DNA of 64,000 nt from Serripes groenlandicus (GCA_031761405.1 JASEVX010000032.1:1777333-1841332); one strand, 5' to 3'; counted from the stretch's first letter, positions 22,841 to 35,320 are shown. The notes: generated by a model from the letters alone, not told the origin. Translations and numbers: made by a program.

Positions 22841-24217
22841 ATATAGGTTACTCTGGATCTTCACTGGTCGTATAATCCAGAAGGTCGGTTAACGTGTGAC
22901 GTGGCAATCTGTTATGTTTTACAGCTAGATCGTCTTACGTATATAGATTACTCTGGATCTTCTCTGGTCGTATATTCCAGAAGGTCGGTTAATGTGTGAA
23001 CTGACTCTCTGTTATGTTTTACAGCTAGATCGTTTTACGTATATAGGATACTCTGGATCTTCACTGGTCGTATATTCCAGAAGGTCGGTTAATGTGTGAA
23101 CTGACTCTCTGTTATGTTTTACAGCTAGATCGTCTAGCGGATATAGGTTACTCTGGTTCTTCACTGGTCGTATATTCCAGAAGGTCGGTTAATGTGTGAA
23201 CTGACTCTCTGTTATGTTTTACAGCTAGATCGTCTTACGTATATAGGATACTCTGGATCTTCACTGGTCGTATATTCCAGAAGGTCGGTTAATGTGTGAA
23301 CTGACTCTCTGTTATGTTTTACAGCTAGATCGTCTTACGTATATAGGATACTCTGGATCTTCACTGGTCGTATATTCCAGAAGGTCGGTTAATGTGTGAA
23401 CTGACTCTCTGTTATGTTTTACAGCTAGATCGTCTTGCGGATATAGGTTACTCTAAACCTTTACTGGTCGTATATTCCAGAAGGTCGGTTAATGTGTGAA
23501 CTGACTCTCTGTTATGTTTTACAGCTAGATCGTCTTGCGGATATAGGTTACTCTAAACCTTTACTGGTCGTATATTCCCGAGGGTCGGTTAACGTGTGGC
23601 GTGGCTCTCTGTTATGTTTTAGAACTAGATCGTCTAGCGTATATAGGTTACTCTGAATCTTTACTGGTCGTATATTTCAGAAGGTCGGTTAATGTGTGAC
23701 GTGGCTCTCTGTTATGTTTACAGCTAGATCGTCTTGCGTATATAGGTTACTCTTGATCTTCACTGGTCGTATATTCCCGAAGGTCGGTTAACGTGTGGCG
23801 GCTCTCTGTTATGTTTTACAGCTAGATCGTTTTGCGTGTATATGTTACTCTGGATCTTCACTGGTCGTATATTCCAGAAGGTCGGTTAATGTGTGATGTG
23901 GCTCTCTGTTATGTTTTACAGCTAGATCGTTTTGCGTGTATAGGTTACTCTGGATCTTCACTGGTCGTATATTGCAGAAGGTCGGTTAATGTGTGACGTG
24001 GCTCTCTGTTATGTTTTACAGCTGGATCGTCTTGCCTATATCGGTTACTCTGGATCTTAACGGGTCGTATATTCTAGAAGGTCGGTTAACGTGTGGTGTG
24101 GCTCTCTGTTATGTTTTACAGTTTACAGCTAGATCGTCTTGCGTATATAGGTTTCTCTGGATCTTCACTGGTCGTATATTCCAGAAGGTCGGTTAATGTG
24201 TGGCGTGGCTCTCTGTT
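22841..24217 (+). repeat. 100-bp satellite, array A
   Basis: About 13.7 copies of a unit containing 'ggttactctggatcttcact', 'cgtatattccagaaggtcgg' and 'gttatgttttacagctagat'. The phase is exactly 100 bp from 22921 to 23521. Units between about 22980 and 23520 share the variant 'gtgtgaactgac' instead of 'gtgtgacgtggc', which points to a recent local amplification. No unit keeps a reading frame worth calling. Confidence 0.95.
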
Positions 24218-24227
24218 CGTAATTGTA

Positions 24228-24400
24228 TGCCTTATACATGGTTGGTATTCCTTACCCTAACATACATACAGACACTTTCTGACGCCTCTGGAAACATTGA
24301 TTCAAATGGAAACATTGCTCATAATGAGCAACTTCGCATTTTGATACATTGTGTTCAACTCTATTCAGTAATTACACTCATTAAAACAGAAATTTGACAA
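24228..24400. mobile_element. Palindromic MITE remnant
   Basis: 'ttccttaccctaacatacat', 'gacgcctctggaaacattg' and the central palindrome 'attgctcataatgagcaa' identify the family. The right end is lost. The copy-B counterpart at 57890-58112 keeps its right end. Confidence 0.65.
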
Positions 24401-24712
24401 TTAGGTTTCTTTCACTATTTCGATAGACCAGACCCGAATCTTTCTATTGAAACAAAGTGTACATTAAAAAAAATGTTTAAGTAAAACGTAAATAGTGTTT
24501 GTCAAAACAGAACTTTTTGTCCCTTCAACCATATGAATTGTAGTACTCTTTATTTGCTTTGTTCGCTTTTGTCCATACCCAGGTATCAAAACATTGATGT
24601 ATTTAAATGTTATTGGGTAAAACGTGTGTATTTATAGATGTAAACTTGGCTATAATTACCTGATATACCGTTCATGAGATTTTCAAATTTCATTGACAGT
24701 CTGTCGTGATAT
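24401..24712. other. No feature seen
   Basis: AT-rich spacer after the end of duplication copy A. Confidence 0.4.
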
Positions 24713-25155
24713 AAACCCTTTCCCACACGATTTTAACATGTCAACAACAATCGTCGACTTTTGGTCACAACGGACAATTCCTCATTTTGCCACAATGTTT
24801 TCAACTTTTTAAAAGTCATGCTGTCGTTTATAGAGAGTTGTCATATATGTATTTATATGTTTTCAAAGTGGTCTGCTTTATAAAGATTTGTTGTATTTCC
24901 GAAAGGTTTTCACCCTTTCCCATAGACGACAAATATGCAACATACGATTAAAAATCATCCTGGCAAACTTTTCAAAAATCTCTATATATATATGAAAGTA
25001 TAACTTTTTAGTAGAGTTGAATCATTGTGGAAAATGGAGAACTTGTTCATTATGTACAATTTCTTCTTTTGTTACGATGCTTTCAAATGTAACCTGCAGC
25101 AAAATCAGCATATATCGTCTGTAAGAGAATAATGCATAGTGTTAAAGTGATAAAG
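24713..25155. mobile_element. Two adjacent palindromic MITE relics
   Basis: First relic: 'aaaccctttcccacacg' at 24713, 'ctcattttgccacaatg' and a right part 'gtggtctgctttataaag' to about 24910. Second relic: 'caccctttcccatagacg' at about 24908, 'tcattgtggaaaatgga' and 'tgttcattatgtacaat', to 'cataGTGTTAA' at about 25146. Both are non-coding. Confidence 0.6.
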
Positions 25156-25380
25156 GGTTCACTACATACAACTTATCATTAAAACGGACACGCTTGAATG
25201 GTTGTGATATAGTTTGACTCGAGAGCGGGAATTCCCCTAAATGATAAAAAAAAAAATAGGTAGACTCCATGCAAAAAGGGGTTACCCATTTTGGGGCTTA
25301 GACCTGTGATGATTCATTTTGTTAAATAATAAAAGGTTAACTCTATAAAAGTTATCCTAACAACGGTCACGTTGGTATGG
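25156..25380. other. Diverged edge of the next array
   Basis: Words such as 'gttaactctataaaagttatc' broken into pieces, 'gagcgggaattccccta' and 'ggggttacccattttgg' look like decayed units of the array that follows. Confidence 0.4.
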
Positions 25381-26300
25381 TGGTTGGATAGTTTGACTCG
25401 AGACCTTTAATAATAGGTAGACTCGAGGTGCGGTGGCGCTTAAAGAGCCGTGTATTACCAAGCCTTTATAAATAGGTAAACTCAAGCTGGGGTTACCTTC
25501 TATGGTGCTAAGAGAGCGGGTTATCACCAATACATTTAACATAGGTAGACTCAAGTTTGGGTTACCCTCTGTGGCGCTTAGAGAGCGAGGTATCTCTAAG
25601 ACATTTAAAATAGGTATACATGTACTTAAGTTGAGGTTACCCTCTGTGGCGCTTAGAGAGTCGGGTATCACCAAGACATTTAAACTAGGTAGACTCCAGT
25701 AAGAGTTACCCTCTGTGGTGCTCAGAGAGCGGGGTATCACTAAGACCTTTTAAAATAGGTAGACTCAAATTGTTGGGGTTACTCTCTGTGGCGCCCACCG
25801 AGCGGGGTATCCTTAAAGACCTTTAAACTAGGTTGACTTCAGTAAGAGTTACCATTCTGTGGTTCTCAGAGAGCGGGGTATCACCAAGACATTTAAAATG
25901 GGTAGACTCAAGTTGTTGGGGTTAATCTCTGTGGCGCCCAGAGAACGGGGTATCCTTAAAGACCTTTAAACTAGGTTGATGCCAGTAAGAGTTACCCTTC
26001 TGTGGTTCTCAGAGAGCATGGTATCTCCAAGACATTTAATAATAGGTAGACTGAAGTTGAGGTTACCCTCTTTGGCGCTCAGAGAGTTGGATATCACCAA
26101 TACATTTAAACTAGGTAGACTCAAGTTGAGGTTACCCTCTTTGGCGCTCACAGAGTTGGATATCACCAATACATTTAAACTAGGTAGAGTCAAGTTGAGG
26201 TTACCTTCTGTGGCGCTTAGAAAGCGGGATATCACCAAACCTTTGATAATAGGTAGATTCAAGTAAGGGTTACCCTCTCTTATAACTTTTGAATTTGGGA
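25381..26300 (+). repeat. 61-73-bp tandem array
   Basis: About 13 copies of a unit with 'gttaccctctgtggcgctta', 'gagagcggggtatcaccaag' and 'acatttaaactaggtagact'. The array reads open for 66-128 codons on both strands because some unit lengths are multiples of three. The peptides are simple repeats, so I do not call genes. Confidence 0.92.
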
Positions 26301-27280
26301 CCCTCTTTGGCGCTTAGGCCTGTGGTTACCCTCTCAATATGTTAAATTGGTTGAATCCAGTATGGGGGACCTGAGCAAAACGTACATGTTGGAAGCTTCA
26401 GTAACCCTGGATACGCCAGGATACAATGGAATACCATTGAGAGCGGCTTATTAAAATATTTAAACAACGACTGAGAGACTATTTTTAAAAGTATGTTAAA
26501 TCAAGAAAAAATATTTAACTATAAACCTAAAATTTTATCTAAGGAAACAAGTCGCAAGGCTCAGATGTTCTAGCCACAAATTGTGTTTTGAACTTGAATA
26601 TAGAAATGGAAAGAGAAAGAGTAGAAGTTATATTTATTGTCTGCATCATTTTACCATTCATTGTATTGAAAACAAATACCGGGTATTTTGTATCTGTTTT
26701 CAATATTCAGATGTATGGGCACGTGTTTCTTTTGTATTCTTTGTATCTGTGAAAGTCATTAATGAGCAGTACCGATGATATGACCATTAGGAAATTTCAC
26801 TTGAGCAGTCGTGAAAATGAAAGTCTTAAAATAACCAACAACAGTACTTTACCAAGTTATATATATATATGTGACCAAGATTCGACTAAATAATTTTAAC
26901 ATTTAACATCTAATATATATTTCTAAAACTGTTTATGATATGACAGCTCTCTCTACGTATTTAAGCATTGCATGATGGGCCAGTGGCCTTTATGTACAAA
27001 TAAAACGTATTGAATTCACAGCATCATGCAAACAGCCTACCATTACTTTTGACTGTCTTTGATGTAATCGAAAATCAATGAAAAAAAAACTTTTTTTTTT
27101 TTTTTTTTAAAGCCTCTCATTTACTCGACTTTGTCCAAACAAATAACTCATCATTGCACGTTCTCCTTTTGCCACAATGTTTTCACTAGTTATCTGTGGT
27201 ATCTGTGGTTACATATGTGTCATGCACGTAAACCATGAACGTACCCTTTCCCATATGCAGAGACATTTACTTAATACATC
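26301..27280. other. Intergenic, with homopolymer and MITE fragment
   Basis: A run of A then a long run of T lies at about 27079-27109. A half MITE lies at about 27150-27190 ('gttctccttttgccacaatg'), with 'taccctttcccatatgcag' at about 27243-27262 in left-end orientation. No gene is seen. Confidence 0.5.
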
Positions 27281-28880
27281 CTTGTTAATCCTTGTTCATC
27301 ATTCAATTAACCTGGGTACGCAAATACCTACGTTACGAACCCTCCTTATTAATCCTTGTTCATCATTCAATTAACCTGGATACGCAATTACCTACGTTAC
27401 GAACCTTCCTTGTTAATCCTTGTTCATTATTCAATTAACATGGATACGCAACTACCTACGGTATGAACCCTCCTTGTAAATCCATGTTAATCTTTTTTAA
27501 TCCTTCAACGAACCTAGATACACAACTACTTACGGTACGAACCGTCCTTGTGCATCCTTGTTGATCATTGTTAATTCTTCAATTAACATGGATACGCAAC
27601 TACTTACGCTATGAACCCTCCTTCTTAATCCTTGTTAATCATTCAATTAACGTGGATACGCAAAGACTTACGGTACAAACCCTCCTTGTTAATCCTTCAA
27701 TTAACCTGGATACGCAACGACTTACGGTACAAACCCTCCTTCTTAATACTTGTTAATCATTCAATTAACCTGGATACGCACCTACTTACGGTATGAACCT
27801 TCCTTGTTAATCCTTGTTAATCATTCAATTAACTTGGATACGCAACAACTTACGGTACGAACCCTCCTTGTTAATCCTTGTTTATTCTTGTTAATCCTTT
27901 AATTAAGCTGGATATGCAACTACTTATGGTATGAACCTTCCTTGTTAATCCTTGTTAATCCTTCAATTAACCTGGATACGCAACTAGCTACGGTATGAAC
28001 CCTGCTTGGTAATCCTTGTTAATCATTCAATTAACCTGCATACGCAAATAGCTACGGTATGAACCCACCTCGGTAATCTGTGTTAATCCTTCAATTAACC
28101 TGGATACGCAGTTACCTACGGTACGAACCCTCCTTGTTAATCCATGTTGATCATTCAATTAACCTGGATACGCTACTATTTACGGTATGAACCTTCCTTG
28201 TTAATCCTTGTTGATCCTTTAATTAACCTGGATACGCAACTACTTACGCTATGAACCCTCCTTGTTAACCTTTCAATTAACGTGGATACGCAACTACTTA
28301 CGGTACGAACCCTCCTTGATAATACTTGTTGATCGTTCAATTAACCTGGATACGCAATTACATACGTTACGACCCCTTCTTGTTAATCTTCGTTAATCCT
28401 TCAATTAACCTGGATACGCAATTACCTACGGTATGAACCCTCCTTCTTAATCCTTGTTGATCCTTCAATTAACCTGGATACGCAACTACTTACGCTATGA
28501 ACCCTCCTTGTTAATCCTTCAATTAACCTAGATACGCAACTACTTACGGTACGAACCCTCCTTGATAATACTTGTTGATCGTTCAATTAACCTGGATACG
28601 CAATTACCTACGTTACGAACCCTCCTTGTTAATCTTTGTTAATCCTTCAATTAACCTGAATACGCAATTACCTACGGTATGAACCCTCCTTTTTACGCAA
28701 CTTCTTACAGTATGAACCTTCCTTGTTAATCCTTGTTGATCCTTTAATTAACCTGGAAACGCAACATCTTACGCTATGAACCCTGCTTGTTAATCCTTCA
28801 ATAAACCTGGATACGCAACTACCTACGGTACGAACCCTCCTTGTAAATCCTTGTAAATTATTTAATTAACCTGGATACGC
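27281..28880 (+). repeat. 53-65-bp tandem array
   Basis: About 26 copies of a unit with 'ccttgttaatcattcaatta', 'acctggatacgcaactactt' and 'acggtacgaaccctcc'. Unit length varies because one internal 'ttaatccttg' block is present once or twice. The final units run directly into the 33-bp array, which reuses part of this unit. Confidence 0.93.
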
Positions 28881-30632
28881 ATCTACTTATGGTATGAACC
28901 CTACTTTTTACGGAACTACTTACGGTACGCACCCTCCTTTTTACGCAACTATTTACGGTACGAACCCTCCTTTTTACGCAACTACTTACGGTACGAACCC
29001 TCCTTTTTACGCAACTACTTACGGTATTAACCCTCCTCTTTACGCAGTTACTAACGGTACGAACCCTCCTTTTTACGCAACTATTTACGGTACGAACCCT
29101 CCTTTTTACGCAACTATTTACGGTGCGAACCCTCCTTTTTACGCAACTACTTACGGTAAGAACCCTTTTTTTTACGCAACTATTTACGGTACGAACCCTC
29201 CTTTTTACGCAACTACTTACGGTATTAACCTTCCTTTTTACGCTGCTACTTACGGTATGAACCCTCCTTTTTACGCAACTACTTACGGTATGAACCCTCC
29301 TTTTTACGCAGCTACTTACGGTACGAACCCTCCTTTTTACGCAACTATTTACAGTATGAAACCTCCTTTTTACGCAACTACTTACGGTATGAACCCTCCT
29401 TTTTACGCAACTACTTACGGTATGAACCCTCCTTTTTACGCAACTACTTACGGTACGAACCCTCCTTTTTACGCAACTATTTACGGTACGAACCCTCCTT
29501 TTTACGCAACTACTTACGATATGAACCCTCCTTTTTACGCAACTACTTACGGTACGAATCCTCCTTTTTACGCAACTATTTACGGTATGAATCCTCCTTT
29601 TTACGCAACTACTTACGGTATGAACCCTCCTTTTTACGCAACTATTTACGGTATGAACCCTCCTTTTTACGCAACTACTTACGGTACGAACCCTCCTTTT
29701 TACGCAACTACTTACGGTACGAATCCTCCTTTTTACGCAACTTCTTACGGTATGAATCCTCCTTTTTACGCAACTACTTACGGTATGAACCCTCCTTTTT
29801 ACGCAACTACTTACGGTATGAACCCTCCTTTTTACGCAACTACTTACGGTACGAACCCTCCTTTTTACGCAACTATTTAGGGTACGAATCCTCCTTTTTA
29901 CGCAACTATTTACGGTATGAATCCTCCTTTTTACGCAACTACTTACGGTATGAACCCTCCTTTTTACGCAACTATTTACGGTATGAACCCTCCTTTTTAC
30001 GCAACTACTTACGGTACGAACCCTCCTTTTTACGCAACTACTTACGGTACGAATCCTCCTTTTTACGCAACTTCTTACGGTATGAATCCTCCTTTTTACG
30101 CAACTACTTACGGTATGAACCCTCCTTTTTACGCAACTACTTACGGTATGAACCCTCCTTTTTACGCAACTACTTACGGTACGAACCCTCCTTTTTACGC
30201 AACTATTTAGGGTACGAACCCTCCTTTTTACGCAACTATTTACGGTATGAACCCTCCTTTTTACGCAACTACTTACGGTACGAACCCTCCTTTTTACGCA
30301 ACTACTTACGGTACGAATCCTCCTTTTTACGCAAATTCTTACGGTATGAATCCTCCTTTTTACGCAACTACTTACGGTATGAACCCTCCTGTTTACGCAA
30401 CTATTTACGGTATGAACCCTCCTTTTTACGCAACTACTTACGGTACGAACCCTCCTTTTTACGCAACTACTTACGGTACGAATCCTCCTTTTTACGCAAC
30501 TTCTTACGGTATGAATCCTCCTTTTTACGCAACTACTTACGGTATGAACACTCCTTTTTACGCAACTACTTACGGTATGAACCCTCCTTTTTACGCAACT
30601 ATTTACGGTATGAACCCTCCTTATATTATTTA
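28881..30632 (+). repeat. 33-bp tandem array, open on both strands
   Basis: About 53 copies of a 33-bp unit ('cctttttacgcaactact' plus 'tacggtatgaaccct'). The period is 11 codons. The minus strand is open for 593 codons (28858-30639; Ser-Cys-Val-Lys-Arg-Arg-Val-type repeat), and the plus strand for 328, 97 and 128 codons (Asn-Pro-Pro-Phe-Tyr-Ala-Thr-Thr-Tyr-Gly repeat). A 330-bp higher-order repeat (ten units) is exact or nearly so: the stops at 29878-29880 and 30208-30210 are 330 bp apart. A codon-periodic satellite is the simplest explanation; translation is unsupported. Confidence 0.95.
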
Positions 30633-30671
30633 GACACACGTGTTAGAAGTTTCTGTTCAACTTATATAGAA

Positions 30672-33025
30672 TCTAAGAAGGCTGAGCAGATGGCCTGGCT
30701 GATATGAACCCTACACTGTTCAGAAATACCGACTTGTATAAAATAGAATAAGGCTGAGCAGATGGCCAGGCTGATATGAACCCTACACTGTTCATAAATA
30801 CCAACTTGTCTAAAATATAATAAGGCTGAGCAGATGGCCAGGCTGATATGAACCCTAGACTGTTCAGAAATACCAACTTGTATAGAATATAATAAGGCTG
30901 AGCAGATGGCCAGGCTGATGTGAACCCTACACAGTTCATAAAAACCAACTTGTGAAAAATATAAGAAGGCTTAGCAGATGGCCAGGCTGATTTGCACCAT
31001 ACACTGTTCATAAATACAAACTTGTATAGAATATAAGAAGGCTTAGCAGATGGCCAGGCGGATATGCACCCTACACTGTTCATAAATACCAACTTGTATA
31101 GAATATAATAAGGCTGAGCAGATGGCCAGGCTGATGTGAACCCTACACTGTTCATAAATACCAACTTCTATAGAATCTAAGAAGGCTTAGCAGACGGCCA
31201 GGCTAATATGAACCACTGTTCAGAAATACCAAATTCTATAGAATCTAAAAAGGCCTAAGCAGATGGCCAGGCTGATGTGCAGCCTACACTGTTTAGAAAT
31301 ACCAACTTCTATAAAATATTATAAGGCTGAGCAGATTGCCAGGCTGATATGAACCCTACAGTGTTCATAAATACCAACTTCTATAGAATATAATACGGCT
31401 GAGCAGATGGCCAGGCTGATATGCACCCTACACTGTTCATAAATACCAACTTCTATAGAATATAATAAGGCTGAGCAGATGGCCAGGCTGATGTGAACCC
31501 TAAACTGTTCATAAATACCAACTTCTATACAATATAAGAAGGCTTAGCAGACGGCCAGGCGAATATGAACCCTACACTGTTCAGAAATACCAACTTCTAT
31601 AGAATCTAAGAAGCCTTAGCAGATGGCCAGGCTGATGTGCAGCCTACACTGTTTAGAAATACGAACTTCTATAAAATATGATAAGGCTGAGCAGATTGAC
31701 AGGCTGATATGAACCTTACACTGTTCATAAATACCAACTTGTATAGGATATAAGAAGGCTTAGCAGATGGCCAGGCTGATATGCACCCTACACTGTTCAG
31801 AAATACTAACTTATATAGAATATAATAAGGCTTAGCAGATGACCAGACTAATATGAACCCTACACTGTTCAGAAATACCAACTTGTATAGCATATAATAA
31901 GGCTTAGCAGATGACCAGACTAATATGAACCCTACACTGTTCAGAAATACCAACTTGTATAGAATATAATAAGCCTGAGCAGATTGCCAGGCTGATATGA
32001 ACCTTACACTGTTCAGAAATACTAACTTATATAGAATATTATAAGGCTGGCAGATGGCCAGGCTGATGTGCACCCGACACTGTTCAGAAATGCCAACTTG
32101 TATAGAATATAAGAAGGCTTAGCAGATGGCCAGGCTGATATGAACGGTTCATAAATACTAACTTGTATAGAATATTATAAGGCTGAGCAGATGGCCAGGC
32201 TGATATGAACCCTACACTGTTCAGTAATACCAACTTGTATAGAATATAATAAGGCTGAGCGGTGGCCAGGCTGATGTGAACCCTACACTGTTCATAAATA
32301 CCAACTTGTATAGAATATAATAAGGCTGAGCAGATGGCCAGGCTGATGTGCACCCTACACTGTTTAGAAATACCAACATCTATATAATAGTATAAGGCTT
32401 AGCAGATTGCAAGGCTGGTATGAACCTTACACTGTTTAGAAATACTAACTTATATAAAATATAACAAGGCTGAGCAGATGGCCAGGCTGATGTGAACCCT
32501 ACACTGTTCAGAAATACCGACTTGTATAGAATATAATAAGGCTGAGCAGATGGCAAGACTGATATGAACCCTACACTGTTCAGAAATACCAACTTATATA
32601 TAATATAATAAGGCTGAGCAGATGTCAAGGCTGATATGAAACCTACACTGTTAAGAAATACTAACTTATATAGACTATAATAAGGCTGAGCAGATGGCCA
32701 GGCTGATATGAACCTTACACTGTTCAGAAATACCAACTTGTATAGAATATAATAAGGCTGAGCAGATGGCGAGGCTAATATGAACCCTACACTGTTCAAA
32801 AATACCAACTTGTACAAAATATGATAAGGCTGAGAAGATGGCGAGGCTGATATGAACCTTACACTGTTCAGAAATACCAACTTGTATATAATATAATAAG
32901 GATGAGCAGATGGCCAGGCTGATATAAACCCTACATTGTTCAGAAATACCAACTAGTATAGACTATAATAAGGCTGAGCAGATGGCCAGGCTGATATGAA
33001 CACTACACTGTTCAGAAACAACAAC
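30672..33025 (-). repeat. 72-bp tandem array
   Basis: About 32 copies of a 72-bp unit containing 'aaggctgagcagatggccag', 'gctgatatgaaccctacact' and 'gttcagaaataccaacttgt'. The period is 24 codons, and the minus strand shows several long open stretches (163, 134, 89 and 190 codons) broken by indels in single units. The peptide is a bare repeat (Phe-Ile-Ser-Ala-Trp-Pro-Ser-Ala) with no start context or flanking coding signal. Confidence 0.94.
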
Positions 33026-33062
33026 TTGTACCTGTTCTCAGGCACGAGCAAAAATATTTAAC

Positions 33063-33244
33063 AGAAATGGTAGTTACGGCTTTCCCTCCTTCTCGCTCAA
33101 GTTTGTTGGGTTATCATTACGACTGTCTCACTGGAGTTAGGAATAATGAACCAGTATTACATGTAAATTGCCCAGGAAACGCCGTGACATAACTGAAACA
33201 AATGCTGAGAGCGGCGTAAAACACCAGCCAATCAATCAATCAAG
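33063..33244 (+). mobile_element. Headless SINE, family 2
   Basis: It begins inside the body ('cggctttccctccttctc') and runs through 'ttatcattacgactgtctc', 'aataatgaaccagtattac', 'acgccgtgacataactgaaa' and 'gagcggcgtaaaacacc' to an 'aatcaatcaatca' tail. The tRNA-like head is missing. Confidence 0.8.
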
Positions 33245-33812
33245 CACGGGCTCAAGTTTCCTTTTCTGTCAAACTTAGCGGTATAATTGGTCCTCATAAA
33301 CCAGTGTTGCAGGCTCGTCATTTAAGTAAATTTGAACTATCTTTAATGTAACAATGAAACGAGCCAAAATGACACAAGATAACTTTACCTCCTAGGTATG
33401 AGTTAAGAGAGCTTTGTCCATTACATACCCATACATATGGGAAAATATGATGTACGAAGTAGCCTCGGATAGCGAAGAGGGGGATTGCCATGAGTTTGAA
33501 AAGGATGTTCGGTGACTAAAATTACGAACGATTTAAATCAGATTGTATTCGTGAACAATAATTTTATGCGCGAAATTAAACATTTCGTTATCAAAGCAAA
33601 AGCTATTTGTGAATATGTTAACCACCATGTATGTTAAATAACCGAGATAGATACAGTTGAAATAGTACACTGGAAATTTCTGTATGAGATTGCATCTTTT
33701 TTTTTCTCGATTACAGTGTCATGTTCAAGCATGTATTTATATTGTAAATGTTATCAAAGTTAAATTCCTACCTGATTCGCATCGGAAATACACAACACTC
33801 TTTCTAAGTGGT
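33245..33812. other. No feature seen
   Basis: AT-rich spacer without an ORF or a recognised element. Confidence 0.4.
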
Positions 33813-34024
33813 TAGCCTCGGTTGTGTAATCTCAGAGCGTTCGCCTCGGGTGCGGAAGGATGAGGGTCGGGTCATACCAAATACTTTAAAAATAGTAGTA
33901 ATGGCTGCCTTCTAGGCGTTCAGAGCTACAGGGTTCGGTTTGTCACCCAGGATCATTGATACGTGTTCTATCGCCGTGATATAAGTATTATAAAAACTGT
34001 TTAAAGCGGCGTTAAACCCCAAAA
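33813..34024 (+). mobile_element. tRNA-Pro-like SINE (family 2) with two GCCTCGG words 28 bp apart
   Basis: The head contains GCCTCGG at 33815-33821 and again at 33843-33849, exactly 28 bp apart, around a 'gagcgttcgcctcgggtgcg' A-box/anticodon-arm stretch. The body is shortened. The 3' end is 'cgccgtgatataagtatt' with 'aaagcggcgttaaacccc'. The spacing matters for the origin of the 28-bp array at 42225. Confidence 0.75.
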
Positions 34025-35320
34025 TAATAAACATAAAGCTATCAATGCAACTTTTGAACTAAGACACAATGTTTTGAATAGTATCAAAGTGTGTTTCTCA
34101 AATTAATAATTGTATATTCAAGCCCGTCCACGGGAAAATATACAACTTAGCATTTCTAACCAGTGTAGGTTGAGATCACTTTAGCCATCTGCTGAGTTCA
34201 ATTAGAATCCTCACAGTTGGATCGAACTTTATAACGAACCTATGTAAGTACCATATAAACAATGTTGATCTTAAACTCAATGCGTGGATGTGGATGTATA
34301 GGCAGATCTGGACTTATACTTTTCACAAAAGTCAACGTGTATCTTTACCCATGGGCGTGCTCCTATCGTATTATATTCATAGACACATTGATCCCCCTTG
34401 TTTTCTACTTAACTATATAATTAACCCTTTCACACATACATACGCTTTATGACGTCTCTGTAGTAGACAACTTCTGGAGACATTGTGACAAGTGGCGAAT
34501 ATATCTATAATAAGCAAATTCACCTATTGTCGCCATGTTTCTTACATCATAAAATACTTGTTCTTTTATTGATTGAGTGTTCCGTAGTTTTGTTTATAGA
34601 TGTTGATCGAGCTTGTGTTCGAACTTACATTTACCAGATCTACAGCCCGCCGTGATAAAACTATAAACAATAACTGTTAAACGGCGTTAAGCCCCAAAAG
34701 AATAAACACAAAGCTATGAATAGGCCCGTACTATTACCTTGCACTCTGTGAACAAAGAAATAACGTTTTGAATAGTATCGGAATGTGCTTTTTTAATTAA
34801 CAGTTGTATACAGTTGAACCTGTCCACGGGAAAATAAACAAGTAGGCATTTCTAACAAGCGAAGGTTCAGATCACTTTGGCCATATCCTTAAATTAACAG
34901 AATCTTCGCACTTCGAACGAAATTTCTAACGAACCAATGTAAGTACTATATGAAAAGTGTAAACCTGAAACACGTTGTGGGGATACATAGGCTGATCTGG
35001 ACCTACACTATTCATGAAAGTTTAACGTGTATTTTTATTCATGGGCGGATTCATATAGTATTGTATACTGTACTTATATAAATTTACATCGTGTATTTTA
35101 TTCAACTATATATCTAACCCTTTTCAAAATACAGAAGTTTTATGACACCTTTACAGCAGAAAACATTTTGGCAAGAGAAGAATATAAAAACAAAGAGCAT
35201 ATTCTTCTTTTGTCAGAAGGTTTTATACTTCATTTAATAGTTTATCTTATATTTATTTTGTTTTCCGTTTGCTTCTTTATAAATGTTTTCAAAGTCGTGA
35301 ACTGTCAATGATTCATTAAT
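33972..35320 (+). repeat. Diverged ~674-bp direct duplication
   Basis: 33972-34645 and 34646-35320 share, in order, a SINE 3' end, 'acataaagctatcaat', 'atgttttgaatagtatc', 'tgtccacgggaaaata', 'tctaaccagtgtaggtt', 'cgaacctatgtaagta' and a palindromic-MITE left end ('taaccctttcacacat' at 34423; 'ctaacccttttcaaaat' at 35115). A further fragment of the same sequence is at about 41395-41450. Confidence 0.7.

Larger units (their letters stand above)
12993..24400 (+). repeat. Segmental duplication, copy A
   Basis: About 11.4 kb that aligns co-linearly, in the same orientation, with 45757-58060. It includes a SINE, a terminal-inverted-repeat element, the B-box gene, its 3' flank, a set of Ctctcgagg-type repeats, a second SINE and a 100-bp satellite. 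The start is placed where 'ccttaactagggtatg' becomes shared (13012 against 45783). Compared with B, A lacks about 840 bp just upstream of the gene and lacks the insert at 53272-54419. A keeps a SINE head that B has lost (21905-22000). Confidence 0.88.

Noticed and set aside
22841..24217. Repeated 3' splice sites ('ttatgttttacag') in the 100-bp satellite
   Set aside because: No donor sites or coding text accompany them. They are a chance feature of one unit, copied.
25357..26266. ORFs of 96-127 codons on both strands
   Set aside because: Translations of the 61-73-bp array. Peptides are simple repeats and both strands are open.
28858..30639. 593-residue minus-strand protein
   Set aside because: It is the translation of a 33-bp satellite whose period is a multiple of three. 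The opposite strand is open too, there is no start context, and the frame ends where the array ends.
30672..32952. Minus-strand ORFs of 89-190 codons
   Set aside because: Translations of the 72-bp array, repeatedly ended by indels in single units.
35027..35311. 94-codon ORF with a hydrophobic C-terminus
   Set aside because: It overlaps the diverged 674-bp duplication and a MITE relic. The aligned region near 34360-34640 does not keep the frame.
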